Virus record (IMG/VR): IMGVR_UViG_3300025030_000214
Location: 1-41,988 of that record
DNA length: 41,988 nucleotides
From: a virus
Strand: one strand, 5' to 3'
Position 1 is the first letter of the stretch. Each line of letters opens with the position of its first letter. The notes beneath the pieces were generated by a model that was not told the DNA's origin, did no database searches, and was given only the letters and a program-made list of their open reading frames with translations. Below, one piece after another: positions 30,155 through 38,127 of the stretch. A program made the position numbers and the translations under genes.

Positions 30155-30888
30155 GCAGCAATCTCGCCGAGAGAATCGAAATAGAGCAACCGCCGATGGA
30201 TAACGCGCTGACGGCGTACCAACAGATCCTGGTGTTGGAGATCAACAATCAGGAGACCATGGGCCACATGGCCGACCTGGTTAAGCAGATGAAGACCGGC
30301 ATCAAGGGAATCAAGGAGTGGTTCAAGCCGCTCAAGGAGAGCGCGGCCAAGGCGCACAAGGATATCTGCGCTCGGGAAAACGAGACACTGGCCCCCTTCG
30401 TGGAGGCAGAGACCGCCGGACAGAAGGCGATCAACACTTTCCTCAACGAGGAGAAGAAGAAAGCGGACGCCGAGGCGCTGCGCCTGCAGCAGGAAGCGGC
30501 AGAGAAGAAAAAGAAGGAGCAGGAAGGACTGGAGGCTTCCGCGAAGGCTCTCGAAGAGCTTGGCAGCACGACGGCTGCAGCGGCACTCAGGCAGGAAGCC
30601 GAGCGCGTTATTGAGGCTCCCGTGTTCACTCCGACCGTCGACCGCACCGTAAGAGTCGGTGGCGGAAGCGCCGGCGGCGGAACAACCCTTTCTGCTCAGA
30701 CCGAGCTGGTCGTTCAGGTCACCAACGTCAAGGCCTTCCTGCGCTACCTGGTGGAGAAGGATAGTGCGGCGACCTTCGTTGAATTTCCGGTCCGCGCCCT
30801 CACCAACTGGGTGAAGGCGAACGGCTTGAAGGCAGGCGACGTGCCCGGCCTCGCCATTGAAGAGCGGCTCAAGTCGAGCATTCGCTAA
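30151..30888 (+). CDS. Coiled-coil protein of the recombination cluster
   Basis: ATG 30151 overlaps the previous stop and gives 245 residues. The N-terminal half (about 15-160) is a long coiled coil with a TGIKGIKEWFKPLKESAAKAHK segment and a highly charged Lys/Glu stretch. The C-terminal part (about 185-245) begins RTVRVGGG and has VTNVKAFLRYLVEKD. This two-part layout is common in phage proteins lying beside annealing-protein and nuclease genes. No enzymatic motif. Probably a scaffold or DNA-end factor; function unproven. Confidence 0.6.
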   Translation: MSSNLAERIEIEQPPMDNALTAYQQILVLEINNQETMGHMADLVKQMKTGIKGIKEWFKPLKESAAKAHKDICARENETLAPFVEAETAGQKAINTFLNEEKKKADAEALRLQQEAAEKKKKEQEGLEASAKALEELGSTTAAAALRQEAERVIEAPVFTPTVDRTVRVGGGSAGGGTTLSAQTELVVQVTNVKAFLRYLVEKDSAATFVEFPVRALTNWVKANGLKAGDVPGLAIEERLKSSIR

Positions 30889-30898
30889 GGAGGATTTC

Positions 30899-33529
30899 GT
30901 GACCAACGAATCAACAGCAATAAAAACCGCCGAGCGCCTGCACCATCTCGTAAACCTCCCCTCCGATCTGGCAGAGGTGGAGCGCCTGAGGCTGATCGGC
31001 GTCGGCATCCATCGGCAGATCGCGGAGACTGACGAGCAGTTGCACGTTCTGGCGACGACCAGGACAGAGCTGGAGCAGGCGCAGCTCGCAAACTCCGAGG
31101 CGCTGCTTTCCGCGATCCAGCGCGTTGACGATGTGCTGGGGGCTTTGTACCGGCCTGCAGAGGTAGTTGTCGAGAACGTTGTCAAGGTGACGCGCACCAA
31201 AAAGAAGGAAGAAGCCCCGGCCCCTCCCGCTCAAAGGGAGGCTTCCACCCCCGCCGAAAAACACCCCTGCCACCTCTGCGAAGATGTCTTTTACCACAAG
31301 GTCGATCTGGTGAAGCATCTGCGCCTTAGCCACAAGCTCTCCATGGAGGAATCGGTTAAGCCTGTAGAGACCATCGAGGATCACGGCTTTAACACCGACG
31401 CTCGCAGGGCCCAACTCGTAGCCGAGAAGGCCGACCGGGATTCGAAGTGCGACAAGTGGCTTGACTGCGAGCATGCCAAAGCCTGCTTTGATCCTGATAA
31501 GGCCGCATTGCAAGGCACGTACTGTATGCCCAAAACCGCCCTCTCCCTCAATATCCACATCTGCGATTACTGCCGCGCCGCTCACCCTGGCTGCACCGAT
31601 TGCTGCGACACCTGCAATACCGCGTGCAATTCCATTCAGGGTTGCCGCATGGCGGAGATGCGTGAGCAGTACGAGGCGACGGCGGAACCCAGGATACCGA
31701 TTGAGGATTTCATCCAGGAGTACAAAGTCAATCATGGGCTAACTTACCAGATCGTCAAGGGTGGAGCTTCTTCACCGTCCGCCCCCTGCTGGAACTCCTC
31801 TTGCGCCTGGGCCGATCTCGCCCAACCTGACCACTGCGACGCTGACGGGCAGTTTCGCGCGGGGCGTCCGGTGGCCGAGTGCAAATGCTTCGTGAACGGC
31901 ATCGGCCCGACCAAGGGTCAGGATGCGGCCGCCTGCTTCAACACGAACTGCCCTTCGAATGATCCGACGTTGCCGACTTGCTGCGAAGAGTGGGAAGAGG
32001 TGTGGGAGTGCCCTGAGGTGGTTACGGCGGGATGGGGGGCTGCGAAGGAAGCTGACGTGCTGAGCGGCAACGATGACGCCGCGCTGACCGACGATTTAAC
32101 CCTGAGTCGCCACGAACCGGCAGAGGCGATCCTTCCGCGCGGTGAATTTAAAGCGGCAGACGTTCCCAAGGGCAAGAAGAAGCAGCTCGCAATGCTGGAG
32201 GCGCTCAGGGCGGATGTGGCCAAGCTGGTTGCGAGGCGCATCGATCTGTTCAAACGCGGCAGCGCGGCTGTTAGCGATTATGACAAGGGCATGGGGTATG
32301 ACCTCGATTACAACCTGACGCAGAACAAGATCCAGCTCGGCTACGCGCTATCGCAATTCAACGGCCTGAACGAGTTGCTGAACCCTTCAGCTCCCGCCCC
32401 AGCAAGAGAAGTCGAAAAACAGGAAGCCGCACAGCCGGTGGACGAATCACCCGCGCAGGCCTCAGAAATCGTCCGCTGCGACAACCCCGCCTGCGAATAC
32501 TCCGACCCGTCCGCTCTCGACGGCTGCTTCGTCCCGGCAGAAGAGCGCCACGGCAAGCCCCTCAACAAGTGCCCCAATTTCAAGGAGACCCCCGATGAGA
32601 CAGCTACGCAGGAAACGGGACCGGAGAGCGATGAGACGGAACAAAGCGGCGCTGCTGATGCTGTTCCTGCTTCTGAACCGGTAGCCTTCGCCCCCCTTGA
32701 CGCCCCCCTGGGCGACTGCGAACTCTGCCACGGCTACGGCGTTATCGACGGGGAGCTTTACGGCGAATTTGCGCTGGTCCCCTGCACCTGTGAGGCGGGG
32801 GAAAAAGTAGCCGGTCACGCACCTGAGGAACCGCTGCTCAAGTGCTGCCAGGATTGCAGTATTAAGGACCCCGCTTGTGCAGACTGCCACCTTCCCGACA
32901 TGGAGTCGCCGTTTGAGGTGGAGGGAGAGCCCGTCACCTATCCGCCACTGACCGCCGAAAGGGCGAGCGCGGACGTGAACGCAATGCTCAAGCTCGCCGA
33001 AATCCCCAAGTGCGCCAACGGCCCCTGCACGGCGACCGGTAAGAAGCCGAAGGACATTTGCCTGCGCGTCCAGGGGAAGGAGTGCAAGAACTTTGTCCCG
33101 CTTGAAAAGTGCACTCACCACATGATGAAGCGGTCGACGGTCGACGGCGCCACCGTCTGCGACCTCTGCGGCTTCGTGCTCCACGAAGCTCCCAAGGTCG
33201 AGCCGGTGAAGTGCGGCAACAAGCATTGCAGCACCTACGACGCCTCCAAGAACAGCAACTGCGGCGCTATCGAGGACCTCCTGAAGACTTCCGGCGAGCA
33301 GCGGATGGCCTCGGGTTGTAAGGAGTACAAGCCTGTCAACCTCGCTAACGCCGAACCGGTAAAACCAACCCTCACCCCCATGCAGCAGAAGTGCACTCAT
33401 CCGAAGGTATTCCGCGAACAGACGGAAGCCGGGGAGGTCTGCAAGGTGTGTAAGCTGGTTCTCTCCGGGGGGGGCAACCGGGACTCTTTTCGGCTAGAGG
33501 CTGAGGTATGGGATGGGGTGCGACACTGA
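30899..33529 (+). CDS. Giant cysteine-rich multi-zinc-module protein
   Basis: GTG 30899 with GGAGG five bases upstream gives 876 residues with about 51 cysteines, nearly all in clusters. The N-terminus (about 1-110) is a coiled coil. A classical C2H2 finger pattern lies at residues 124-145 (C-x2-C-x12-H-x4-H, HPCHLCEDVF). Cys-rich modules follow at about 180-255. At least five copies of a module C-x-N-x-x-C ... C ... C-K/P-x-F/Y start near residues 297, 346, 527, 705 and 772. A DnaJ-like CELCHGYG/PCTC pair lies near 602-630. Two zinc-ribbon-like CTH...CxxC units start at 738 and 832. A helical spacer (about 420-500) splits the arrays. No known family matched the whole. It may be a multi-metal scaffold for DNA or protein binding. 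Confidence 0.8.
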   Translation: MTNESTAIKTAERLHHLVNLPSDLAEVERLRLIGVGIHRQIAETDEQLHVLATTRTELEQAQLANSEALLSAIQRVDDVLGALYRPAEVVVENVVKVTRTKKKEEAPAPPAQREASTPAEKHPCHLCEDVFYHKVDLVKHLRLSHKLSMEESVKPVETIEDHGFNTDARRAQLVAEKADRDSKCDKWLDCEHAKACFDPDKAALQGTYCMPKTALSLNIHICDYCRAAHPGCTDCCDTCNTACNSIQGCRMAEMREQYEATAEPRIPIEDFIQEYKVNHGLTYQIVKGGASSPSAPCWNSSCAWADLAQPDHCDADGQFRAGRPVAECKCFVNGIGPTKGQDAAACFNTNCPSNDPTLPTCCEEWEEVWECPEVVTAGWGAAKEADVLSGNDDAALTDDLTLSRHEPAEAILPRGEFKAADVPKGKKKQLAMLEALRADVAKLVARRIDLFKRGSAAVSDYDKGMGYDLDYNLTQNKIQLGYALSQFNGLNELLNPSAPAPAREVEKQEAAQPVDESPAQASEIVRCDNPACEYSDPSALDGCFVPAEERHGKPLNKCPNFKETPDETATQETGPESDETEQSGAADAVPASEPVAFAPLDAPLGDCELCHGYGVIDGELYGEFALVPCTCEAGEKVAGHAPEEPLLKCCQDCSIKDPACADCHLPDMESPFEVEGEPVTYPPLTAERASADVNAMLKLAEIPKCANGPCTATGKKPKDICLRVQGKECKNFVPLEKCTHHMMKRSTVDGATVCDLCGFVLHEAPKVEPVKCGNKHCSTYDASKNSNCGAIEDLLKTSGEQRMASGCKEYKPVNLANAEPVKPTLTPMQQKCTHPKVFREQTEAGEVCKVCKLVLSGGGNRDSFRLEAEVWDGVRH

Positions 33530-33773
33530 GAAACCTAAGCGCCCTCGCCTGGCCGATCTGACGCCGGAAGAAAGGGAATACCGAAAATTCCGGACCGGCT
33601 ACAGCTACCGGGAAGTGTCGGACATGCTCTGGTATCAAGATGAATGGCATCCGGCGCACCACGCCAGGCGGAGAAGCGCAGTGCTTGGGAAGTGGAAGGA
33701 GATCAAGAAAGAGATGTTCGAGCACTACCAGAACTTAAAGGCCAGAGACGAGGCGCACGATGTCCCATTCTGA
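33513..33773 (+). CDS. Small basic hypothetical protein
   Basis: ATG 33513 follows TGAGGTATGGG and overlaps the Cys-rich gene end by 17 bases; 86 residues. Rich in Arg, Glu, Trp and His (TPEEREYRKFRTGYSYREVSDMLWYQDEWHP in part), mostly helical. It may be a DNA-binding or adaptor protein; the GYSYREVSDMLW segment loosely resembles a helix-turn-helix. No family recognised. It overlaps the KTSC gene by 14 bases. Confidence 0.6.
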   Translation: MGCDTEKPKRPRLADLTPEEREYRKFRTGYSYREVSDMLWYQDEWHPAHHARRRSAVLGKWKEIKKEMFEHYQNLKARDEAHDVPF

Positions 33774-34233
33774 AGTATTACGAAAAGCCTTGATGGAGAT
33801 CGGCAACCTCCCTCTCGAATTCAACACGCGCGCTCGAGCACTCGCCCAGCGCGCAATCAATCGCACAGGGTACGCCGTCGACTGGCGGGACCCTCTCACG
33901 GATGAGCAAATTTACAAGGTCATTGACCGCGGCGGCATGTATGCCATGCCCGCCTACGAGGAGAGAGCAGTGAGCGCTGAAACGAAAGAGGCAGTAGAGT
34001 CCCCCTACCTCCCCCCCCCCGCTATCGAAATGATACCGGTGGAAAGCTCCAACCTGAAAGGCTTCGGCCACGACGGCGAGAAGACCCTGCGCGTCTGGTT
34101 CCTGAACGGGACCGCTTACGATTACGTCGGCATCGAGGAGGGCAAGTTCTTCGACCTGGTCAATGCTCCGAGCGCAGGGAAGGCTTATAACGCGCTGGTG
34201 AAGGAGACGGGGATTAAGGGGATCAAGCTGTAG
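33760..34233 (+). CDS. KTSC-domain protein
   Basis: This 157-residue protein has an N-terminal helical part (about 1-80) and a C-terminal KTSC domain (about residues 90-155): EMIPVESSNLKGFGHDGE, then KTLRVWFLNGTAYDYVGI and FFDLVNAPSAGKAYNALVKE. KTSC domains are small beta-alpha folds found in phages and next to nucleic-acid enzymes, with an RNA-binding or processing role suspected but not shown. The DNA has a run of ten C between the two parts (34011-34020), a place where frame errors could arise; the frame is intact here. Followed by a terminator. Confidence 0.75.
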   Translation: MSHSEVLRKALMEIGNLPLEFNTRARALAQRAINRTGYAVDWRDPLTDEQIYKVIDRGGMYAMPAYEERAVSAETKEAVESPYLPPPAIEMIPVESSNLKGFGHDGEKTLRVWFLNGTAYDYVGIEEGKFFDLVNAPSAGKAYNALVKETGIKGIKL

Positions 34234-34244
34234 CAGTTGCAATG

Positions 34245-34281
34245 CCGCTGCATTCCGCCCTCCGGGTGCAGCGGGTTTTTT
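34245..34281 (+). terminator. Intrinsic terminator inside early region
   Basis: The perfect 8-bp stem CCGCTGCA (34245-34252) / TGCAGCGG (34267-34274) with a 14-base loop is followed by G and six T (34276-34281). It separates the cysteine-rich/KTSC transcript from rdgC. Since genes downstream are needed, early antitermination or partial readthrough is likely. Confidence 0.85.
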
Positions 34282-34305
34282 ATCTAACTCCAAAGGAGCT
34301 ATGCC

Positions 34306-35472
34306 ATGGGCATCTTAAGCAATACCGTCAACATCTGCCACTTCCGCGTGATGGGGGAATGGGCCTCAGATCTCGACTTTTACTTCGAAGCGCCGCAGCT
34401 GCTTACCCACAACCGCTTCAACTCCATCGATGACACCACTGACGAACTCTCCCTCGGATGGGTCCATCTGGACGATCCGAAGGCGAACAACTTCAACCCG
34501 CCCCACTGCTGGCGCGACCACTACCTCATGTTCTCGCTGCGCCGCGATCAGCGCAAGATTCCGGCCGCGCTCCTGAAGGAGCACATGGAGAAGGCGCAGG
34601 ACAAGTTCCTGGCCGAAAATCCCGGATACACCCGCGTTCCGAAGTTGAAGAAGGAAGAGATCAAGGAAGCCGTCCGCCTCAAGCTGCTCGCAAAGACGCT
34701 ACCCGACCCTAAGACCTATGACGTTGTGTGGGATACGCAGCGCAATCTGGTCACCTTCACCACTCTTTCACAGAAGACCGTCGAGCTTTTCCAAGACCAC
34801 TTCAAGAAGACCTTCGAGGGACTGCGCCTTGTCGCCTTCCATCCCTACGAGCGCGGCATGTTGTGCCTCGACAGCAACGGTCAGCTTCTCCTCAGGCAGG
34901 CGAACAAGGCCGGCGGCGATAGCTACCTGGAACTGATCCAGGAAAATCAGTGGATCGGCAAAGACTTCCTGCTCTGGCTGCTCTATCAGACCATGAACAA
35001 GGCGTCCGAGTATCGCGTCAACCAGAACGGTCCCACGTTGAAAGGCGAGCAGTTCGTCGCCTACATCAACGACAAGGTGGTGCTGACCGGCGAGGGCGAA
35101 GGCGGGACACAGATGATCACCGTCAACGGTCCTCAGGATCGGTTTATCGAGGTCAAGAGCGCGCTTGGATCCAAGAGCATTACCGAGGCAACGATTCACC
35201 TGGAGGCTGCAGACGAGAGTTGGTGCCTGACCCTCAAGGGCGGCATCTTCCACTTCGCTTCTTTCAGTTCCCCCGCGGTGAAGATCGAGAAGGACAACAC
35301 GGTCGATGAGCAGACGGAGCGCGAGGCGGTTTTCTTCGAGAGGATGGCGCTGCTGGAAAAGGGCCTGCAGCTTTTCGATTCCCTCTTCCACACCTTTCTG
35401 AATGCGCGACTTGGTGGCGACTGGGGCTTCATCTCGACTGGCATCAACGAGTGGGTGGGCGGAGATCAGTAA
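34306..35472 (+). CDS. rdgC: RdgC-like recombination-associated protein
   Basis: The 388-residue protein starts at ATG 34306, seven bases after GGAG. RdgC forms a ring around double-stranded DNA and limits RecA filament action. Family features are a LGWVHLDD segment (about 49-56), the long KIPAALLKEHMEKAQ helix with KLKKEEIKEAVRLKLLAKTLPDP, YDVVWDTQRNLVTFTT (beta hairpin, about 139-154) and a C-terminal beta domain. It is longer than the roughly 300-residue E. coli protein, with an extra C-terminal part (about 290-388). In phages, RdgC-like proteins often lie in replication/recombination blocks, as here beside RusA. Confidence 0.82.
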   Translation: MGILSNTVNICHFRVMGEWASDLDFYFEAPQLLTHNRFNSIDDTTDELSLGWVHLDDPKANNFNPPHCWRDHYLMFSLRRDQRKIPAALLKEHMEKAQDKFLAENPGYTRVPKLKKEEIKEAVRLKLLAKTLPDPKTYDVVWDTQRNLVTFTTLSQKTVELFQDHFKKTFEGLRLVAFHPYERGMLCLDSNGQLLLRQANKAGGDSYLELIQENQWIGKDFLLWLLYQTMNKASEYRVNQNGPTLKGEQFVAYINDKVVLTGEGEGGTQMITVNGPQDRFIEVKSALGSKSITEATIHLEAADESWCLTLKGGIFHFASFSSPAVKIEKDNTVDEQTEREAVFFERMALLEKGLQLFDSLFHTFLNARLGGDWGFISTGINEWVGGDQ

Positions 35473-35915
35473 TGGTCACCTTCTTCGTGCCAGGGGTTCC
35501 TATCCCCAAGGGGAGTGCCAAAGGGTTCTACAACAAAGCCCTCGGCCGCGTAATGATCGTCCAGGACAACAAGGAAAAGCAAGCACCCTGGGCGTCGATG
35601 ATAGCCGTCGTCGCTCAGGAGTTTTTCTCTAAGCCTATCGAGGGGCCGGTGATGGTCAGCCTGGCCTTTAAGATGCCGCGCCTAAAGGGCCACTTTGGGA
35701 GCGGCAAGAATGCAGGGGTCTTGAAGGCTTCCGCGCCGATCTACCACACCGTAAAACCTGACGTGGACAAGCTGGAACGCTGCATCTACGACGCTCTGAC
35801 AGGCATAGCTTGGAAGGATGACTGTCAGGTATCCGTGGTCGCCCACAAGAGTAAGAAATACGGCGACAAGCCTGGATGCTGGATCAAGATCAGTGAAATC
35901 AAGGAGGGGTTTTGA
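35472..35915 (+). CDS. rusA: RusA-type Holliday junction resolvase
   Basis: ATG 35472 overlaps the rdgC stop (TAATG) and gives 147 residues. The RusA pattern is clear: a FFVPGVPIPKGSAKG start and KPDVDKLERCIYDALTGIAWKDDCQV-type active site with aspartates D97, D99 and D116/D117 and K100. The enzyme resolves four-way junctions made during phage recombination and replication. It is followed by an overlapping small gene (TGATG). All catalytic positions seem present. Confidence 0.92.
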   Translation: MVTFFVPGVPIPKGSAKGFYNKALGRVMIVQDNKEKQAPWASMIAVVAQEFFSKPIEGPVMVSLAFKMPRLKGHFGSGKNAGVLKASAPIYHTVKPDVDKLERCIYDALTGIAWKDDCQVSVVAHKSKKYGDKPGCWIKISEIKEGF

Positions 35916-36583
35916 TGGCGCCGGATCTCAAGCTTTTCACCTGCCACCGCCTAAGGGCAACCATCACAGAGCGCCAATGCGGGCTTAACCGCAACGGCTA
36001 CCGGTCGAAGGGGCTGAACGTCGCCCCGATCATTTCATGTAAGGGCTGCTTCGGGCTGGGAGAGTCGGCGCAGATCCCGCTACCAAAGGAGGAAATTGTG
36101 AAAAAGAAAAAGATTGAATGCGGCCGGGATGGCTGCGGTTACGGAGTAAAGAAAGAGGGCGACTTCTGCAAGAAGCACCAGGAGCCCGTCACTATATCGG
36201 AAGAGAAGCAGCAGCGCGGGCTTGATGACGGGCCGCTGCTGCCCCGCAAGTACGCGTCTGACCTGTCCAGCGTTATCACTGACGCGCCGGTAAAGAATCA
36301 GGACGCCGAGATTGTCGAGCACAAAAGCATTGACGAAGCCACGCCGGAAGAATGGGACTCTGCAGCAGCGGCAGTGAGGGAAACCTCTGACCTCCAAATT
36401 TCGCCCGTAACACTTCCCGACCCTGAAAAGCAGACAGACCCCTGCGCCGAATCCGTTTCGCCCCTTTTCCGCCTGCTGGCGGTCGCCGTACCACCACCAC
36501 CGCCCATGCCCCCCCTGTTCATTTGTGGTAACTCTCGACGCCTACCGATATTCGAAGTTTGTAGAAGCGGAGATCAACGCTGA
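35915..36583 (+). CDS. Zinc-finger-like protein with probable frameshift
   Basis: ATG 35915 overlaps the rusA stop and follows AAGGAGGGG. The frame as sequenced gives 222 residues. The N-terminal part has Cys patterns: CHRLRATITERQCGLN, SCKGCFGLG (about 7-50) and ECGRDGCGYGVKKEGDFCKKH (about 69-90). A Pro/Asp-rich linker leads to AVAVPPPPPMPP. After the run of seven C (36509-36515) the sequence in this frame becomes nonsense, while the frame one base on reads VVTLDAYRYSKFVEAEINAEDVARLV... to TAA 36653. One C fewer would give about 245 residues. So this is a frameshift, a sequencing error or programmed slippage. Confidence 0.6.
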   Translation: MAPDLKLFTCHRLRATITERQCGLNRNGYRSKGLNVAPIISCKGCFGLGESAQIPLPKEEIVKKKKIECGRDGCGYGVKKEGDFCKKHQEPVTISEEKQQRGLDDGPLLPRKYASDLSSVITDAPVKNQDAEIVEHKSIDEATPEEWDSAAAAVRETSDLQISPVTLPDPEKQTDPCAESVSPLFRLLAVAVPPPPPMPPLFICGNSRRLPIFEVCRSGDQR

Positions 36584-36639
36584 GGATGTAGCGCGATTGG
36601 TCACCTATCTCCTCAATGGCGAGCTGCAGAGGGTTAACC

Positions 36640-36804
36640 GTGCTGCTAGTTAAGCCGGTGCCCTACAAGCACGATCCGGGTCACTCCCTCCCGCCGGAAG
36701 AATTCGAGAAGGCGGCGAAGGAGGCGACGCCAATCGACAGGATCAAGAGTCGTAGCTGCTGGCGGGAAAGCACGAATGACAGGTATCGGTTGGGTCGGAA
36801 ATAG
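36640..36804 (+). CDS. Small hypothetical protein
   Basis: GTG 36640 follows GAGAGGGTTAACC-like sequence (GCAGAGGG, six-base spacing) and gives 54 residues; an ATG at 36616 in the same frame would extend into the preceding coding frame and lacks a ribosome-binding site. The protein is basic (MLLVKPVPYKHDPGHSLPPE, then a Lys/Arg-rich end, GRK). It overlaps the shifted frame ending at 36653, which supports that frame being the real end of the previous gene. No family recognised. Confidence 0.45.
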   Translation: MLLVKPVPYKHDPGHSLPPEEFEKAAKEATPIDRIKSRSCWRESTNDRYRLGRK

Positions 36805-36820
36805 ATTTTAAGGAGCGGGG

Positions 36821-37570
36821 ATGAAGTGGTTTAAACACATGACAGACTCACAGGATGATGAAAAGCTGGCCGCAATGCTGGCTGAACATGGGGTTGCTGG
36901 CTACGGGTTTTGGTGGCTTGTTGTCGAACTCGTTGCAAAGCAAATTCCGAGCAAAGGGACAGAGGCGAACGTGACCTATCCTGTGTCATCCTGGCTCCGA
37001 ATGACGGGCGTATATCACCACCGGAAATTTCGGATCTACGTTCAATCTCTGCACAATCTCCGACTAATCTCTGTAGTATCTCCGAACAATCTCTGTACTA
37101 TCTCCGACCTATCCACGAAGGATCTTTTAACTATCTCTATCCCTAACATACTGAAATTTCGGGATGAATACTCAAAAAAATCCGGACAAAATCCGGAGAG
37201 TGTCCGGAGTAAGAAGGAGAAGGAGAAGGAGAAGGAGAAGGAGAAGGAGAATAAACCTATTACTGCTGGGGAAAAGGTGTTGGAAACGGGAGCAGAGGAA
37301 GGGTCGGCAACACCAGCAGCAAGCACAAAAACTGAGCTCGCGTTTCGTTCTGTTTTCGCTGAAAAGGAAACGCGAATCAGGGAGCTCTACCCTAACCACA
37401 ACTACGAAGCGGAAATGGAGACATGCATCGCCCATTACCGCAACAATGCCAGCGCAGGGCTTGACCCTTACCAACTGATCCTCAAGTGGTTCAATCGGGC
37501 GCAGACTTCGGCGATCACCTGGCAGCGTGAAGACCCGATGGCGTTTTTGAAGGAGATGGAATCGACATGA
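36821..37570 (+). CDS. Replication initiator, DUF4373/O-like
   Basis: ATG 36821 follows AAGGAGCGGGG and gives 249 residues. The N-terminal domain (about 1-115) matches the Lin1244/Lin1753 (DUF4373) winged-helix pattern: WFKHMTDSQDDEKLAAMLAEHG and GYGFWWLVVELVAKQIP. A short Lys/Glu repeat (KEKEKEKEKE, about 133-142) and an acidic linker lead to a C-terminal helical domain (about 175-245, RELYPNHNYEAEMETCIAHYR). Such proteins act as phage replication initiators. Its gene contains three 22-bp iterons (37044-37110), just as lambda O contains the origin. It overlaps the following gene by 4 bases. Confidence 0.75.
   Translation: MKWFKHMTDSQDDEKLAAMLAEHGVAGYGFWWLVVELVAKQIPSKGTEANVTYPVSSWLRMTGVYHHRKFRIYVQSLHNLRLISVVSPNNLCTISDLSTKDLLTISIPNILKFRDEYSKKSGQNPESVRSKKEKEKEKEKEKENKPITAGEKVLETGAEEGSATPAASTKTELAFRSVFAEKETRIRELYPNHNYEAEMETCIAHYRNNASAGLDPYQLILKWFNRAQTSAITWQREDPMAFLKEMEST
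37044..37110 (+). repeat. Three tandem 22-bp iterons (candidate origin)
   Basis: Units at 37044-37065, 37066-37087 and 37088-37110 share AATCTCTG-Y-A-NN-ATCTCCGA. Each unit is itself two half-repeats around ATCTC. Because 22 is not a multiple of 3, the encoded protein is not repetitive, so the selection is on DNA. Degraded half-units (ATCCACG, ATCTTTT, ATCTCTA) continue to about 37143. Located inside the replication gene, as in lambda. Confidence 0.75.
37177..37209 (+). repeat. Three 11-bp repeats next to iterons
   Basis: AAAATCCGGAC (37177-37187), AAAATCCGGAG (37188-37198), AGTGTCCGGAG (37199-37209). Like the iterons, 11 bp is out of register with codons. They lie 3' of the AT-richer stretch that follows the iterons and could be extra initiator or host-protein sites. 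Confidence 0.55.
37211..37250 (+). repeat. AAGGAG hexamer microsatellite
   Basis: About six copies of AAGGAG encode the KEKEKEKEKE linker of the replication protein. The purine-only strand is reminiscent of asymmetric purine tracts near phage origins but may simply be a flexible-linker repeat prone to slippage in 6-base steps. Confidence 0.7.
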
Positions 37571-38127
37571 GCGAGGAAATGGCAACACGGGCCGTCAAGG
37601 TTCTCGTCGAGAATTTCAAGCGGAACTTTCCCAAGGATGGCATGAAGGCGATCTGGTCGGAGTTGGTGAAGCAGCCGGAGAAGGCCATTGAGGCCGCAGT
37701 AAACAGTATCTGCCTCAACAGCAGTTACCTCCCGGCTCCCGCGATGCTCCTGGAAAAGGTAAAAACTGAAGCCAAGATGATGGCCGCGAAGGCCGCGAAG
37801 GAGCGAGAGGAGGAATGGGCCAAGGAGAAGGGCGGGGGCTCCAGGAAGGACATGGAGCACTCAGGCTCGATCTTCACGGCCGAGCAGCAAGACGCTCACG
37901 GCCGGCACTCGCTGCAGGCGATCCGGCTGATGTTGGGGTCGGCGTCGCGGAAGGACAAGCTTGAGTGCTTCAAGGTGATGGATCAGCAATACCCCGGCGT
38001 CGGATGGGCAATGGAAGGGATGAGGCTACAGAAGGAGTGGGAGCGACTAGACAAGCGCCCCCACTGGAGAGACGTGTCGGAAGCTTCGCCGCAGTTTCAG
38101 GCGAGTTATGAGAGGCAGCAGGCATAA
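37567..38127 (+). CDS. Probable replication partner / helicase loader (P-like)
   Basis: This 186-residue protein is coupled to the initiator gene by ATGA. It starts MSEEMATRAVKVLVENFKRNFPKDGMKAIWSELVKQPEKAIEAAV, typical of the N-terminus of lambda P-like or related phage replication proteins, with a SSYLPAPAMLLEKVKTEAK segment (about 52-70). The C-terminal half (about 100-186) holds HSLQAIRLMLG and an aromatic/charged end. No ATPase motif, so not a DnaC-type loader. O/P-like gene order is the main support. The stop codon lies inside a hairpin (38121-38170). Confidence 0.6.
   Translation: MSEEMATRAVKVLVENFKRNFPKDGMKAIWSELVKQPEKAIEAAVNSICLNSSYLPAPAMLLEKVKTEAKMMAAKAAKEREEEWAKEKGGGSRKDMEHSGSIFTAEQQDAHGRHSLQAIRLMLGSASRKDKLECFKVMDQQYPGVGWAMEGMRLQKEWERLDKRPHWRDVSEASPQFQASYERQQA

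Noticed and set aside
34013-34021. Frameshift at the long C run in the KTSC gene
   Set aside because: Both sides of the run are in the same frame and the KTSC domain is complete.
37164-37478. Alternative plus-strand frame with poly-Arg over the replication gene
   Set aside because: Arises from the AAGGAG microsatellite read in another frame; no start signal.
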